From Streptosporangiaceae bacterium (GTDB lineage Bacteria; Actinomycetota; Actinomycetes; Streptosporangiales; Streptosporangiaceae): a stretch of DNA of 6,242 nucleotides. The notes below the pieces were generated by a model. That model did not search any database. It saw only the letters and a program-made list of their open reading frames with translations, and had not been told where the DNA came from. Made by a program: the position numbers and the translations under genes. The DNA is taken from NCBI GenBank assembly GCA_030045295.1, contig JASIGD010000206.1:1-6242 (forward strand), written 5' to 3'. Position 1 is the stretch's first letter. Each line of letters opens with the position of its first letter. Of the stretch, positions 1 through 5,587 are shown piece after piece.

Positions 1-345
1 GGCGGCGTGTTGTTCCTGGAAACCTCCGAGGAGCTGCCGCCGGCCACCGAGGTCTACCGGATGCTGCGCTGCATGGGCGAGCGGAACCTGCTCGGCCAGT
101 TCGGCGCGGTTCTGCTCGGGCGGGCCAAGGCGTGGTCGTTCGAGCACCCGGCCCCGCCCGCCGAGCGCGACAGGTACCAGGCCGGCCAGCGGGCGGCGGT
201 GCTGCGCGCGCTGGCGGAATACGCTCCGCAGGCAATGGCGGTCTTCGATGTTGACCTCGGGCATACCGACCCGCAGCTGGTCATCCCCTACGGCGGCACG
301 GTCCGGGTCGACGGGCCCGCCCGGCGGATCACCGTTACCTACTGA
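1..345 (+). CDS. LD-carboxypeptidase (peptidase S66 / MccF-like), C-terminal part only
   Basis: This is the last 114 codons of a gene that begins left of the window; the frame is open from base 1 and ends at TGA 343-345. S66 enzymes are Ser-Glu-His peptidases that either trim D-Ala from murein tetrapeptides in cell-wall recycling or, in the MccF branch, cleave peptide-nucleotide antibiotics such as microcin C. The visible part carries two hallmark motifs: GGVLFLETSEE near the start, whose Glu (visible residue 7) fits the catalytic Glu, and DLGHTDP, whose His (visible residue 88) fits the catalytic His. LVIPYGG matches the usual end of the C-terminal domain. The nucleophile Ser domain lies outside the window. 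The FLETSEE form looks closer to MccF-like members than to the classic recycling enzyme, but that subgroup call is an inference. It is convergent with the next gene and shows no functional link to it. Confidence 0.9.
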   Translation, partial: GGVLFLETSEELPPATEVYRMLRCMGERNLLGQFGAVLLGRAKAWSFEHPAPPAERDRYQAGQRAAVLRALAEYAPQAMAVFDVDLGHTDPQLVIPYGGTVRVDGPARRITVTY

Positions 346-660
346 GCACCGCGCGCGCCACCGCGGCCGGCAGCACACCCGCCGGCACCGGCCGACCAGC
401 CGTGGCCGCCTTGCCTGGTTACTCATTCCCGCGCCCACCTGCCCGCCGTGAGCGTGAAGGGTCAGACGCTACCTCGCGGGCCTGAGGCTGCCAGCGACCG
501 GTGCGGGGAACACGCGCGAATCTTCCGGATGGGGCGAGCCAGGATCTGTTCGGGGCGGCCGTGGTGCGGTTCTCCCAGAGAGGATGGCTATCGGCGTGGA
601 AGACCACCACGATCCCCCCGGCGAAGGAGGTCAAGGAACACCGCAAGGGACCGGTGCCCG
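346..660. other. non-coding gap between convergent genes
   Basis: These 315 bases separate two gene 3' ends. I find no convincing coding frame in either direction: the frames that cross it are arginine/proline-rich shadows. The only structure is a GC-rich stem near its left end (see the hairpin entry) and some weak short dyads, for example CGTGG/CCACG around 595-611. No tRNA or recognisable small RNA was seen. Confidence 0.5.
366..386. terminator. possible GC-rich hairpin terminator after the carboxypeptidase gene
   Basis: GCCGGC at 366-371 can pair with GCCGGC at 381-386 across a 9-base loop, 20 bases after the carboxypeptidase stop codon. No T-run follows, which is common for terminators in GC-rich actinomycetes but also means that chance pairing in GC-rich DNA cannot be excluded. 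Confidence 0.3.
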
Positions 661-1473
661 CTACATCCCGCTGAACGGCAAGGCGATCCGGTCCCGGCCC
701 TGCAGCCGGGCTGTGCCCGCCGCCGGTAAGCCTGGCGGGTGATGCTTGCCGCCGCTGAGCCGGATCCAGGTGGCGCATGCCACGCCGACTGCTTGTCCGG
801 TGGCCGTGAACAGCGCCGAGCCGGCGGTCATCTTGCGGCCGCCGCTGCCCAGGCGCCAGCCGGCCACGACGTGCGGCTCGCCCGCTTTGGCTGGGGCGAT
901 CAGGCGGGCGGACAGCCTGCCCAGCACGAACGGCGGGGCACCGGCGGCATCCCTCAGCGCACCGACGCCGCCGGCGCAGTCGAGCGCCGCCCACACGAAC
1001 TCGGGCCGGACATGACCGTCTGAGTCGGCGAGCGCCTGGCCGGGATACCAGACGTCGGCCGACAGGTCCCGGCCCGCGACCGGTCCCACCAGGATGTGCA
1101 GCCCGTCCCCGGGCGCGCGGTCCGGCCCGCACACGAAACAGCCGGGGAAGGGGTGCTCGTCGGGGTGGACCCGCAACCGGCACCGGGTGCCAGCAGCACG
1201 GGCGTCCGGGATCGACACCGGGCCGGGAGGCTCCATGGCCAGGCCATCGGGCAGGCCGGTGCCCTCGGCTACCAGGGCGCCGCCGTGGAGGACGCGAACC
1301 GAGCCCTCGCCGTCGCGCTCGACGGTCATGGGTGTGGCCAGCGGAGGTGGCCGGCGTAGCGTGATTTCGGCGGGGCCATCGAGGTGGGCGGCGATGCGCC
1401 CGCAGACGTAGCCGCCGTTGCCGGTGCCCGGGGGGCCGCAGAAGCGGGGCGAGACGATAAGGGGCTGTGTCAT
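661..1473 (-). CDS. hotdog-fold, thioesterase-like conserved protein
   Basis: A 270-residue protein resembling conserved actinobacterial proteins with two hotdog (acyl-CoA thioesterase-like) halves. The N-terminal half has FCGPPGTGNGGYVCGRIA (about 11-28) and EITLRRPPPL (36-45). The middle has HPFPGCFVCGPDR (107-119) followed by GDGLHI, a conserved Cys-containing signature of this group. The C-terminal half has VWAALDCAGG (160-169), VLGRLSARL and GRKMTAGSAL (212-221), ending in CATWIRLSGG. By family it probably binds or hydrolyses an acyl-CoA in the cytosol, but no substrate can be read from the sequence and the catalytic acid is not certain. The ATG was chosen because it overlaps the TGA of the upstream oxidoreductase gene as ATGA (1470-1473). 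The reading frame extends further upstream, but that part is antisense-like and arginine-rich. No strong Shine-Dalgarno precedes it, so translation probably depends on coupling with the upstream gene. Confidence 0.8.
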   Translation of the reverse strand: MTQPLIVSPRFCGPPGTGNGGYVCGRIAAHLDGPAEITLRRPPPLATPMTVERDGEGSVRVLHGGALVAEGTGLPDGLAMEPPGPVSIPDARAAGTRCRLRVHPDEHPFPGCFVCGPDRAPGDGLHILVGPVAGRDLSADVWYPGQALADSDGHVRPEFVWAALDCAGGVGALRDAAGAPPFVLGRLSARLIAPAKAGEPHVVAGWRLGSGGRKMTAGSALFTATGQAVGVACATWIRLSGGKHHPPGLPAAGTARLQGRDRIALPFSGM

Positions 1474-2447
1474 CGCGGTGCCAGCAGTCTCTTGACCGCG
1501 GCCGCGCCGGCGATGGCCTGGCCGGGGTCGGGTGCCTGCGGGATGAGGTTGAACTCGGTGCACCCTGCGGCGGCGTAGGGGGCGAGGAACTCGGCGATAT
1601 CCTCGGCGGTGCCGTAGGGGCAGTAGCGTTCGAACCGCTCGAACGGGAGCTGGTAGAAGGCCTCCATCGCCGGCGCGAGGCAGGCGCGTGCGGCCTGCCT
1701 GGAGTCCGCCAGCCCGCACCAGACCTGCATCGCGTGCCTGCGCGGCGGGTCGGGACGGCCCGCGCGGGCCGCCTCGTCCGCTGCCATCTGGACGGCGGCG
1801 GTGAAACGGCGCGGGGAGTTCCAGATACCCAGCCAGCCATCACCGAGCCGGCCCGCGCGCCTGATCGCCGCGTCGGAGCGCCCGCCGACGATGAGGGGCA
1901 CAGGCTCGGCCGGGGCGGGGGCGATGACCGCCTCATCGAGGTCGAAGAACCTGCCGTGGAAGGTGACTGCCTTACCGGTCAGCAACTGGCGGACGACGGC
2001 CAGGCATTCGTTCATCCGCTGTCCCCGGGTGGCCGGGTCTACCCCGCAGATCGCGACTTCGCGGCGATCCTCGCCGCCTATCCCGGTGCCGAGGATGAGC
2101 CGCCCGGGCGCGAGCCGGGCGAGGTCGGCGAGCTGGCGGGCGGCCAGGACGGGGTGGCGCAGCGGCAGCAGGTATACGCCGCAGTAGACGGGCAGGGTGG
2201 GGTGAAGCAGCGCCAGGGCGGTGGCCTGGACCAGCCCGTCGAACCCAGCCCCGGCGAAGCTGACGTGGTCGCCGCAGCAGACGTGGTCGATGCCTGCCTT
2301 CTCGGCGCGGGCCAGGAATGCGCGGGCAGTGCCGGCACCTTGCTCCAGCAGCCCGAAGGGCGGGAACATGCCGACCCGGATTGATGCCGCCGCGCGGTCC
2401 GTGCGGTTCCCCGCCGGACGGCGGGCCGGCTTGATGGCGTATGACAT
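1470..2447 (-). CDS. LLM-class F420-dependent oxidoreductase (luciferase-like)
   Basis: A 325-residue TIM-barrel flavin/F420-type oxidoreductase of the bacterial luciferase-like family. The first barrel strand is IRVGMFPPFG (about 23-32), followed by GIDHVCCGDHVSF (52-64), VYLLPLRHPVLAARQLADL (91-109), the GRLILGTGIGGEDRRE loop (115-130), GVDPATRGQRMNE (135-147), a TFHGRFFDL segment (162-170), and IVGGRSDAAIRRAGRLGDGWLG (186-207). This arrangement is typical of actinobacterial F420 users that reduce or oxidise small cytosolic substrates; use of F420 rather than FMN is inferred from the family. The substrate is unknown. About 22 residues precede the barrel, and no start codon lies between the chosen ATG and residue 27 (inside the first strand), so the ATG at 2447 is the only sensible start. 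It lacks a Shine-Dalgarno; a TAGCGT placed for leaderless transcription lies just upstream. Its stop overlaps the start of the hotdog gene, giving a two-gene unit. Confidence 0.92.
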   Translation of the reverse strand: MSYAIKPARRPAGNRTDRAAASIRVGMFPPFGLLEQGAGTARAFLARAEKAGIDHVCCGDHVSFAGAGFDGLVQATALALLHPTLPVYCGVYLLPLRHPVLAARQLADLARLAPGRLILGTGIGGEDRREVAICGVDPATRGQRMNECLAVVRQLLTGKAVTFHGRFFDLDEAVIAPAPAEPVPLIVGGRSDAAIRRAGRLGDGWLGIWNSPRRFTAAVQMAADEAARAGRPDPPRRHAMQVWCGLADSRQAARACLAPAMEAFYQLPFERFERYCPYGTAEDIAEFLAPYAAAGCTEFNLIPQAPDPGQAIAGAAAVKRLLAPR

Positions 2448-2449
2448 AC
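2439..2449. promoter_or_regulatory. 11-base palindrome over the oxidoreductase start codon
   Basis: GTATG, a central A, then CATAC form a perfect 5+1+5 dyad that contains the ATG (2445-2447). Its position at the presumed transcription and translation start would let a bound protein block expression. It is short, so chance is a real alternative. Confidence 0.3.
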
Positions 2450-2453
2450 TTTG

Positions 2454-2459
2454 ACGCTA
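2454..2459 (-). promoter_or_regulatory. -10-like element (TAGCGT) for leaderless transcription of the oxidoreductase gene
   Basis: On the minus strand TAGCGT occupies -12 to -7 relative to the A of the ATG and fits the TAnnnT pattern of actinobacterial -10 boxes. With no Shine-Dalgarno present, a transcript starting at or next to the ATG is plausible. The region 17-18 bases further up (TGGCCG) is a poor -35 box, which would suit an activator-dependent promoter. Confidence 0.4.
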
Positions 2460-2480
2460 AAAGAGCGTGGCCCAGGCGGC

Positions 2481-2496
2481 CATCGGGTGAACTACC
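2481..2496. repeat. 16-base direct repeat, proximal copy (candidate operator)
   Basis: On the minus strand it reads GGTAGTTCACCCGATG. It matches the distal copy at 2546-2561 in 14 of 16 positions and overlaps or abuts the expected -35 region of the oxidoreductase promoter, the classic place for an activator site. Confidence 0.45.
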
Positions 2497-2545
2497 AGCA
2501 CGCTCGCCGCAGTAATCCTGGCTGGGCCGGGCGCGCCGCCGGGTC

Positions 2546-2561
2546 CATCGGTCGAACTACC
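2546..2561. repeat. 16-base direct repeat, distal copy (candidate operator)
   Basis: On the minus strand it reads GGTAGTTCGACCGATG. It lies 65 bases from the proximal copy, close to six helical turns, and overlaps the stop codon of the hydrolase-LuxR gene. Its core GGTAGTTCGACC is itself partly symmetric, as expected for LuxR/NarL-type sites. Part of the sequence is constrained by the end of the coding region. Confidence 0.45.
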
Positions 2562-3576
2562 CAGACGCCGGAGGGCGAGGCTGGAGCCGGTGCTCGGTCA
2601 CCCACGCCGCGATCTGGGCCCGCGAGCGCACCTGCAGCTTGCGCCGGATGTTCTCCACATGCGCCTCCGCGGTCCGCGGCGCGACAGACAGCCGCCTGGC
2701 GATGGCATGATTGGTCAGCCCCGCGGCGACCAGGTCGGCCACCTCCAGCTCACGGCCGGTCAGCCGCGGCCCCCCGCTTACGGGCTCACACAAGAAACCG
2801 AGCAGCGCATCCAAGACCGCGACCCAGTCGCCGTGAAAGAACAGGTGACTCGAACCCGGCAGCGGAACCAGCGTCGCCCCGGGGATAAGCGAGGCGACTT
2901 CCCGCCCCAGCTTGAACCTGGTGCCCTTGTCCGCCTCGCGGTGCAAGACCACCGTGGGCGCCTGCACCCGCGGGAGCAGCGCCCTGATATCGGTGTCGTA
3001 ATAAACCTCCAGCATCCTCGCCGCCACGGCGGCCGAGGCGCTGACAAGCTCGAACCGGGTCAACGCCTCCATCTCCTCGGCGGTGGGATCCGCGACGAAG
3101 GCCCCAGCCAGCGCCTTCAGGCCCAGGCCCCAATGGGCCCGCACCAGCGCCACGACCGATTCCCGGACCTCGGCAGGCGCCAGGTCCTCGCCACTGGCAC
3201 ACATCCCGTACACCGCCAGCGCCTCGACCCGGTCGGGGTACCGCGCCGCGATCGCGGCGGCGAGCTGACCGCCCTGCGAGGCACCAAACACCCGGAAGCG
3301 GCCAGCGCCCACTGCGTCGGCCACCGCCAGCGCCGCCGCGACCTGCCCGTCGAACGACAGATCGATCCCGTCCCGGTCCGACAAACCGCACCCGGGCTTG
3401 TCATAGCGGATCACGGTAAACCGCTCGGCTAGCCGCTCCACGAAGCTGCCGAAGGAGTACAGCTCCAGCTGCCCGCGCAGGTGGCTGATCCAGCCCGAGT
3501 CGCACAACAGCGCCGGGCCAGCGCCCCACGTCGAGTAAGCGACGCGGCCCGCCGGCGTGCCGCAATACCGGACCAT
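2557..3576 (-). CDS. alpha/beta-hydrolase fused to LuxR-type HTH transcription regulator
   Basis: A 339-residue two-domain protein. Residues 1-262 form an alpha/beta-hydrolase: oxyanion-side SGWISHL (27-33), RYDKPGCGLSDR (57-68), nucleophile elbow GASQGG (Ser100), Asp216 in LHREADKG, and His244 in GSSHLFFHGD, so a full Ser-Asp-His triad is present. Residues 272-330 are a LuxR/NarL-type DNA-binding domain (LTGRELEVADLVAAGLTN, then IARRLSVAPRTAEAHVENI). Proteins pairing this hydrolase type with LuxR or adenylate cyclase domains are known in actinomycetes. Whether the hydrolase acts as a ligand sensor or an active enzyme is generally unclear. It probably controls the neighbouring oxidoreductase-hotdog pair, 109 bases downstream on the same strand; that is an inference from context. 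The start was set by homology: RYCGTPAGRVAY is the usual beginning, so 57 further in-frame residues upstream were left out. In-frame GTG codons at 3579 and 3585 are alternative starts; GTGAGGG just before the ATG is the only Shine-Dalgarno-like sequence. Confidence 0.92.
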   Translation of the reverse strand: MVRYCGTPAGRVAYSTWGAGPALLCDSGWISHLRGQLELYSFGSFVERLAERFTVIRYDKPGCGLSDRDGIDLSFDGQVAAALAVADAVGAGRFRVFGASQGGQLAAAIAARYPDRVEALAVYGMCASGEDLAPAEVRESVVALVRAHWGLGLKALAGAFVADPTAEEMEALTRFELVSASAAVAARMLEVYYDTDIRALLPRVQAPTVVLHREADKGTRFKLGREVASLIPGATLVPLPGSSHLFFHGDWVAVLDALLGFLCEPVSGGPRLTGRELEVADLVAAGLTNHAIARRLSVAPRTAEAHVENIRRKLQVRSRAQIAAWVTEHRLQPRPPASG

Positions 3577-4004
3577 CACCCTCACCCGTCCAGGCTGACA
3601 CCCCCAGCCAACGCAGTAAAGCCGTATGTCCCAAGCGGACAGCCGAAGGCCCGCCACGTCCAGATCATGCCGTTCTGCGTACCTCCAACAGACCCTGCCG
3701 CAAGGACTGTCCCAGTACAGAACGACGGCTACGCGCGCAGTTGTCACGAGCTGTTCGCGTTGTTTGGCCGCATGGCAGATCCCGTTACGGTCCTGCAGAC
3801 CGTCGGCCGGACCGTATTTTTATGCATCGGCACACCCGGGACGAATGTCCGCATCTGCGATGAGGGACGTCCCGGACTACCGCACGTCCGTCGTGTGGGA
3901 ACACTCGCTGGGCCTCGCCTCTGCAGCCGCAACCGTGGGACAGACAACAACGTCGGGCAGCCGGTACGAAAGCCATGACCTGAGGAAGTGATAACGGACC
4001 GTTA
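3577..4004. other. non-coding upstream region of the hydrolase-LuxR gene
   Basis: About 430 bases with visibly more A and T than the surrounding genes. The open frames present on both strands have no recognisable protein features, so I treat them as chance. An AT-rich patch at 3815-3828 (TATTTTTATGCAT) is the best place for a promoter. On the minus strand it gives TAAAAA with TTCGTC 17 bases up, a weak match only. Other signals are TGTCCCA at 3627 and 3708 with the inverted form at 3936, the palindrome GGGACGTCCC at 3864-3873, ACGGTC/GACCGT at 3787-3803, and CGTTCTG/CAGAACG at 3671-3677 and 3718-3724. None can be assigned to a known regulator. Confidence 0.5.
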
Positions 4005-4008
4005 TCAC
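3988..4008. promoter_or_regulatory. 21-base perfect palindrome (operator or hairpin)
   Basis: GTGATAACGG, a single A, then CCGTTATCAC: two perfect 10-base arms. Size, odd centre and AT-containing arms resemble a dimeric-repressor operator of the TetR or GntR sort. As RNA it could form an 8-base stem with a 5-base loop and act as a transcription end, but no T-run follows. On the minus strand its first arm contains the tandem stops TGA TAA that end the TPR relic. The regulator is unknown. Confidence 0.55.
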
Positions 4009-4325
4009 GCCGACGGCTCCTGCGAGGATGCGTTGCCGGGATCTTCGGCGTGCTCAAGCTAGGCAAAAACTTGCAACGACTGCTCCAGCTGGTGGTCGTA
4101 GGCGCCGCGCCACCTTGCAGCCAGCTCCCGCCAGATGGTGACGATTTCCTCGATCCCGGTCAGCGCCTCCTCCCGCCCGCCCAGATTGCCGAGCCGGGTC
4201 GGCAGGGTGTTCAGCGGCGTGGCCAGGTCGGGCTGGAACACGTCCGGACGGACCTGGGCCAGCTCCCGCTAGGTTTCGACGGCTTCCTCGCGCGCGGTGA
4301 GCGCGTGCTCCCGCCGTCCTAGCTC
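4005..4325 (-). pseudogene. C-terminal relic of a TPR-repeat protein with two in-frame TAG codons
   Basis: Read leftwards from about 4322, one frame gives two TPR units of a common actinobacterial type: LGRREHALTAREEAVET, TAG, RELAQVRPDVFQPDLA, then NTLPTRLGNLGGREEALTGIEE, IWRELAARWRGAYDHQLEQSLQVFA, TAG, LEHAEDPGNASSQEPSA and TGA (4005-4007). Members of this family usually read VETYRELA and VAWLEHGED here, so the TAG at 4269-4271 stands for Tyr and the TAG at 4059-4061 for Trp. The frame is otherwise intact, with no frameshift over roughly 105 codons. The upstream part of the gene is missing: the match begins at LGRRE, directly against the end of the neighbouring TPR frame. TPR arrays mediate protein-protein contacts, often attached to NTPase or protease domains; what this one was attached to is lost. 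A recoded gene is a remote alternative to a decaying one. Confidence 0.7.
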
Positions 4326-5572
4326 TTGGCTCGAACGCCGGGGGCTGATTCGTCCCCGGGCGGCGGCCCGGGATCTTCTTTGAGTTCGGCAAGCTCGATG
4401 CGGCACTGCTGAGCCAGCAAGTGATCGTCGCCAAGGACTCCGGCGAAGTCGGCCAAAAGAGCCTTATAACGTCGCGCGGCACCCGCATGGTCGTCGGCTG
4501 CGGCGGTCCAGTGCGCTGCTGCGTATCTGGTCTCCAGGGTGGTCAGATGCGACTCGCCGACGATGTCGGCGCACTCGTCCGCCAGATAACCGCTGAGATC
4601 GGCGGCGGCTTGGGGGTCACCGGATGATCCGACCACCCACGCGTGGGTGAGCCGCTTCTGAAGCACGCGTATGTGTGTGACGCCGTATAGCTGCTGGGTC
4701 AGGTTGATGGCGTCCTCGCTGGCCTGAATGGCTCCGGTGTGTTCGCCGGACTCGCTCAGGCATATAGCGAGATTCCTCATGCTGTCGGCGATCAGCGACT
4801 GCGGTGGGGCTTCGAGCCGCTCCGCCTGGCGGATCAGCTCGGCCCAGCGCTCAGCGCCCGCGGCGGCGCCGTCCACCACCCCGGTCCAAACGGCGACCTC
4901 GAAGCGGGCGCTGAGCGTCGTCCGGTCATCGGCGCCGAACGCGGCCGTGGCTGCGGCGTCAACCTCCCGGGCGATGGTGAGCGCCTCTCGTGGGTTTCCG
5001 GTGGCGCCGACCTGGCGTGCGAAGGTGATCCTGGCGCCAAGCGTTTCTCGGTGAGCCGGACCATAGACAGTCGTGCTGTCGCGCACGACACGGCGAGCTA
5101 TCTCCAGTGCCCGTTTAGGGTCTCCGTGCCCGCCGATCTTTTCGCCAACGTGCCAGGCCAGCAGCCGCCGCATCGCCAGCAGGTCTGGTGCCGGAACTGC
5201 CGGGTCGCCTTCGGCCGCGGCGATCGTCGTCTCCAGTAGCTCGATGGCCCGGCCCTCGCGGCCCCCCTCGCCGAGAAAGTCCGCGAGCTCGAATGCGAGC
5301 GGGGCGGCCAGGTGGGGCTGGGGTGCCAGCTGCAGCGCGAGACTGGCCAGGTCGGCCAGCCCGGCGTGGCCGCCGGTGACCGCCAGCTGGACGATCCGGG
5401 GTAGCGCCGCGGCGAGCAGCTCGCCGAGAGCCGCCCGGACGGCGGGCTGCGTCGGAGCGCTGCGGGTCAGTTCGGCGAGCAGCTGGGTGAGCAGCCCGAC
5501 TTCCCAGCGCTGCCCGGCAGCAAGTCCGCCCGGCGGCGGCGGCGAGGGCGGATAGCTGCGCGGTATCGGCAA
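4319..5572 (-). CDS. TPR-repeat protein fragment (42-residue, kinesin-light-chain-like repeats), probably truncated
   Basis: An open minus-strand frame whose protein-like part runs from about 5572 to TAG 4319-4321 (417 codons if the TTG at 5572 is used). The second half shows a strict 42-residue period: YGPAHRETL, FGADDRTTL, a degenerate unit at LEAPPQSL, YGVTHIRVL, VGESHLTTL and LGDDHLLAQ each start one unit, followed by A/L/G-rich helix pairs such as GNPREAL and GEHTGAI. This is the TPR variant found in NB-ARC-type actinobacterial regulators and kinesin light chain. The N-terminal ATPase or HTH part expected of such proteins is absent. The frame stays open to an ATG at 5884, but that stretch is antisense to a TPR-coding relic. 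The first in-frame ATG within the repeat protein is at 5173, and TTG 5572 has no good Shine-Dalgarno. The stop codon lies inside the adjoining relic's CTAGGA, so the true 3' end may be lost as well. It may be expressed, but is more likely a gene fragment. Confidence 0.55.
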   Translation of the reverse strand: MPIPRSYPPSPPPPGGLAAGQRWEVGLLTQLLAELTRSAPTQPAVRAALGELLAAALPRIVQLAVTGGHAGLADLASLALQLAPQPHLAAPLAFELADFLGEGGREGRAIELLETTIAAAEGDPAVPAPDLLAMRRLLAWHVGEKIGGHGDPKRALEIARRVVRDSTTVYGPAHRETLGARITFARQVGATGNPREALTIAREVDAAATAAFGADDRTTLSARFEVAVWTGVVDGAAAGAERWAELIRQAERLEAPPQSLIADSMRNLAICLSESGEHTGAIQASEDAINLTQQLYGVTHIRVLQKRLTHAWVVGSSGDPQAAADLSGYLADECADIVGESHLTTLETRYAAAHWTAAADDHAGAARRYKALLADFAGVLGDDHLLAQQCRIELAELKEDPGPPPGDESAPGVRAKS

Positions 5573-5580
5573 GGTGAGGC
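5572..5580 (+). promoter_or_regulatory. Shine-Dalgarno-like site before ATG 5588
   Basis: AAGGTGAGG lies about 8 bases before ATG 5588, a spacing and sequence that would allow the cut-off TPR tail to be translated on its own. It lies at the junction of two oppositely oriented coding remnants, so it may have arisen by chance there. Confidence 0.35.
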
Positions 5581-5587
5581 GCGGCAG

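Noticed and set aside
585..740. A 52-codon plus-strand frame starting at ATG 585 after AGAGAGG
   Set aside because: The purine-rich stretch touches the ATG, too close for a Shine-Dalgarno, and the frame runs antisense into the hotdog gene's 3' end.
419..1936. A 505-codon minus-strand frame across the hotdog and oxidoreductase genes
   Set aside because: Its product is dominated by Arg, Pro and Ser with no domain. It is the out-of-frame shadow of two well-supported genes on the same strand.
1467..2384. A 305-codon plus-strand frame opposite the oxidoreductase gene
   Set aside because: It is an antisense shadow in GC-rich DNA; the minus frame has clear LLM-family motifs throughout.
2590..3432. 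A 280-codon plus-strand frame opposite the hydrolase-LuxR gene
   Set aside because: It is an antisense shadow; the minus frame has an intact catalytic triad and HTH domain.
3577..3747. An in-frame N-terminal extension of 57 codons for the hydrolase-LuxR protein
   Set aside because: The extension is Cys/Trp/Arg-rich without family similarity, and homologues begin near RYCGTPAGRVAY. The region is better explained as upstream regulatory DNA.
3481..3991. Two overlapping plus-strand frames in the region upstream of the hydrolase-LuxR gene
   Set aside because: There is no recognisable domain, no good ribosome-binding site and no strong third-position GC bias; chance open frames are the simpler explanation.
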